Source of the DNA: a bacterium
Lineage (GTDB): Bacteria; Electryoneota; RPQS01
Length of the DNA stretch: 64,000 nucleotides
Direction of reading: 5' to 3'
Assembly (NCBI GenBank): GCA_036504735.1
Contig: DASXUQ010000010.1
Coordinates: 1-64,000, forward strand
Positions 63,543-64,000 of the stretch are shown one piece after another. Position numbers and translations under genes: made by a program. The number at the start of each line of letters is the position of its first letter. Positions within the stretch are counted from its first letter, which is position 1. Under the pieces are notes generated by a model. The model ran no database searches. It was not told the origin of the DNA and saw only the letters and a list, made by a program, of their open reading frames with translations.

Positions 63543-64000
63543 ATGAGAAAGGCTGACGATGCACCTAGGCGTTGGTGTCTGCTTGCAGACGGTGCCAAGG
63601 CGCTGGGTCTGAAACTTACGGACGAAGCTCAAGACTTGGCAACACAACATAAAGCCATTAAGATGGTAGATGGCGTGTTCCTCGTAAACGTTGAGAAGAT
63701 CCGCAAGGCGCTGGAAAAAGCGGCGAGCAGCCGAGGGGCTAAGGGAGGGCGACGTGGCGGGGGCTTCAATCCCTTCCGGAAGCATGTTGGGCGGATCGAA
63801 GGCACCATGCGGCGTAATAAATCCGCACTGGCAACTGCTGAGGCGAAGATTTCGGGTTTACAGGCTCGGCTGGCTGACCGCTCTCTGACCTTTTATGATC
63901 AGGAGACGGTGCTCTTGGCTATCAAGAAGCTTGAAACTGAAGTTGTGCATCGTCGCAAGCGTGTCGACGAGGACCAAGCCGAGATCTCGACGCTAAAGAA
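63543..64000 (+). CDS. coiled-coil protein of unknown function, 3' end outside the window
   Basis: An open frame of 152 codons from ATG at 63543 to the window edge. AAGGAG lies seven bases before the start. It begins MRKADDAPRRWCLLADGAKA; a Gly/Arg-rich basic segment (SSRGAKGGRRGGGFNP) follows at about 62-78, then a long coiled coil (ISGLQARLADR ... AIKKLETEVVHRRKRVDEDQ). No family is recognised. Confidence 0.7.
   Translation, partial: MRKADDAPRRWCLLADGAKALGLKLTDEAQDLATQHKAIKMVDGVFLVNVEKIRKALEKAASSRGAKGGRRGGGFNPFRKHVGRIEGTMRRNKSALATAEAKISGLQARLADRSLTFYDQETVLLAIKKLETEVVHRRKRVDEDQAEISTLK

Overview
The window looks like bacterial chromosome from a Gram-negative lineage of the Fibrobacterota-Chlorobiota-Bacteroidota (FCB) side of the tree, probably a candidate phylum such as Zixibacteria, KSB1, Eisenbacteria or a relative. 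The basis is five very large or medium secreted proteins, four of which end in the YPNPFNP...GVYxxxL/KxxLLLK type C-terminal (type IX-like) sorting domain, together with AGGAGG-type ribosome binding sites and TTGACA/TATATT promoters. The exact taxon is inference.

Layout. 1-5,000: ordinary housekeeping-like genes on the minus strand (small membrane protein, DUF1508, HerA-like DUF853 ATPase, YidB-like DUF937, aquaporin Z). 5,038-16,680: a hot spot marked by three decayed attachment-site scars, each carrying the C-terminal tail of a tyrosine-recombinase-like reading frame; two of them run into an identical 43-bp 3' piece of tRNA-Lys(CUU). Between the scars lie secreted-protein cargo genes (a PPC-like repeat protein; an FG-GAP protein plus a 2,079-residue beta-helix protein). 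16,816-17,323: intact tmRNA gene (tag ANNSYALAA) with a consensus promoter and terminator. 17,540-32,780: accessory island with an excisionase-like protein, a six-gene minus-strand operon (DUF6932, XRE/ImmA, DUF4186, radical SAM, ASCH, P-loop nucleotide kinase), a glycine-rich micro-protein, a secreted HNH nuclease, a caspase-like protein, a NERD-UvrD helicase, a channel-like membrane protein, a cupin, a UDG-fold protein, and secreted/lipoprotein genes. 33,363-37,797: a plus-strand mini-replicon (DUF5659 protein, primase-SF3 helicase, iteron-like repeats). 37,840-40,555: a complete type I Thoeris system with one ThsA and two ThsB TIR proteins. 41,000-49,165: further minus-strand genes of defence-island character (UDG-like, multi-TM, SEC-C, frameshifted UDG-like, beta-flower, HEPN). 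49,697-57,405: a second copy of the FG-GAP/giant beta-helix operon. 57,861-61,200: a bacterial ubiquitin-like conjugation operon (Ubl, E2 fused to zinc knuckles, JAMM protease, E1, two small proteins). 61,316-end: two plus-strand genes of unknown function.

How it works together. The region is an accretion zone beside tRNA-Lys scars and tmRNA in which surface-protein cargo and anti-phage modules have accumulated. The systems that can be named with confidence are Thoeris and the Ubl/E2/E1/JAMM operon. The best candidates for undescribed biology are (i) the E2 protein carrying C-terminal CCHC-type zinc knuckles together with two small companion proteins, (ii) the radical SAM-ASCH-nucleotide kinase operon with its regulatory XRE/ImmA and DUF6932/DUF4186 genes and a pair of micro-proteins sharing a GGGxDN(N)PPKK tail, and (iii) the tandem integrase-tail/tRNA scars that bracket secreted cargo genes. 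No CRISPR array, rRNA, complete tRNA, complete integrase or intact insertion sequence was recognised.
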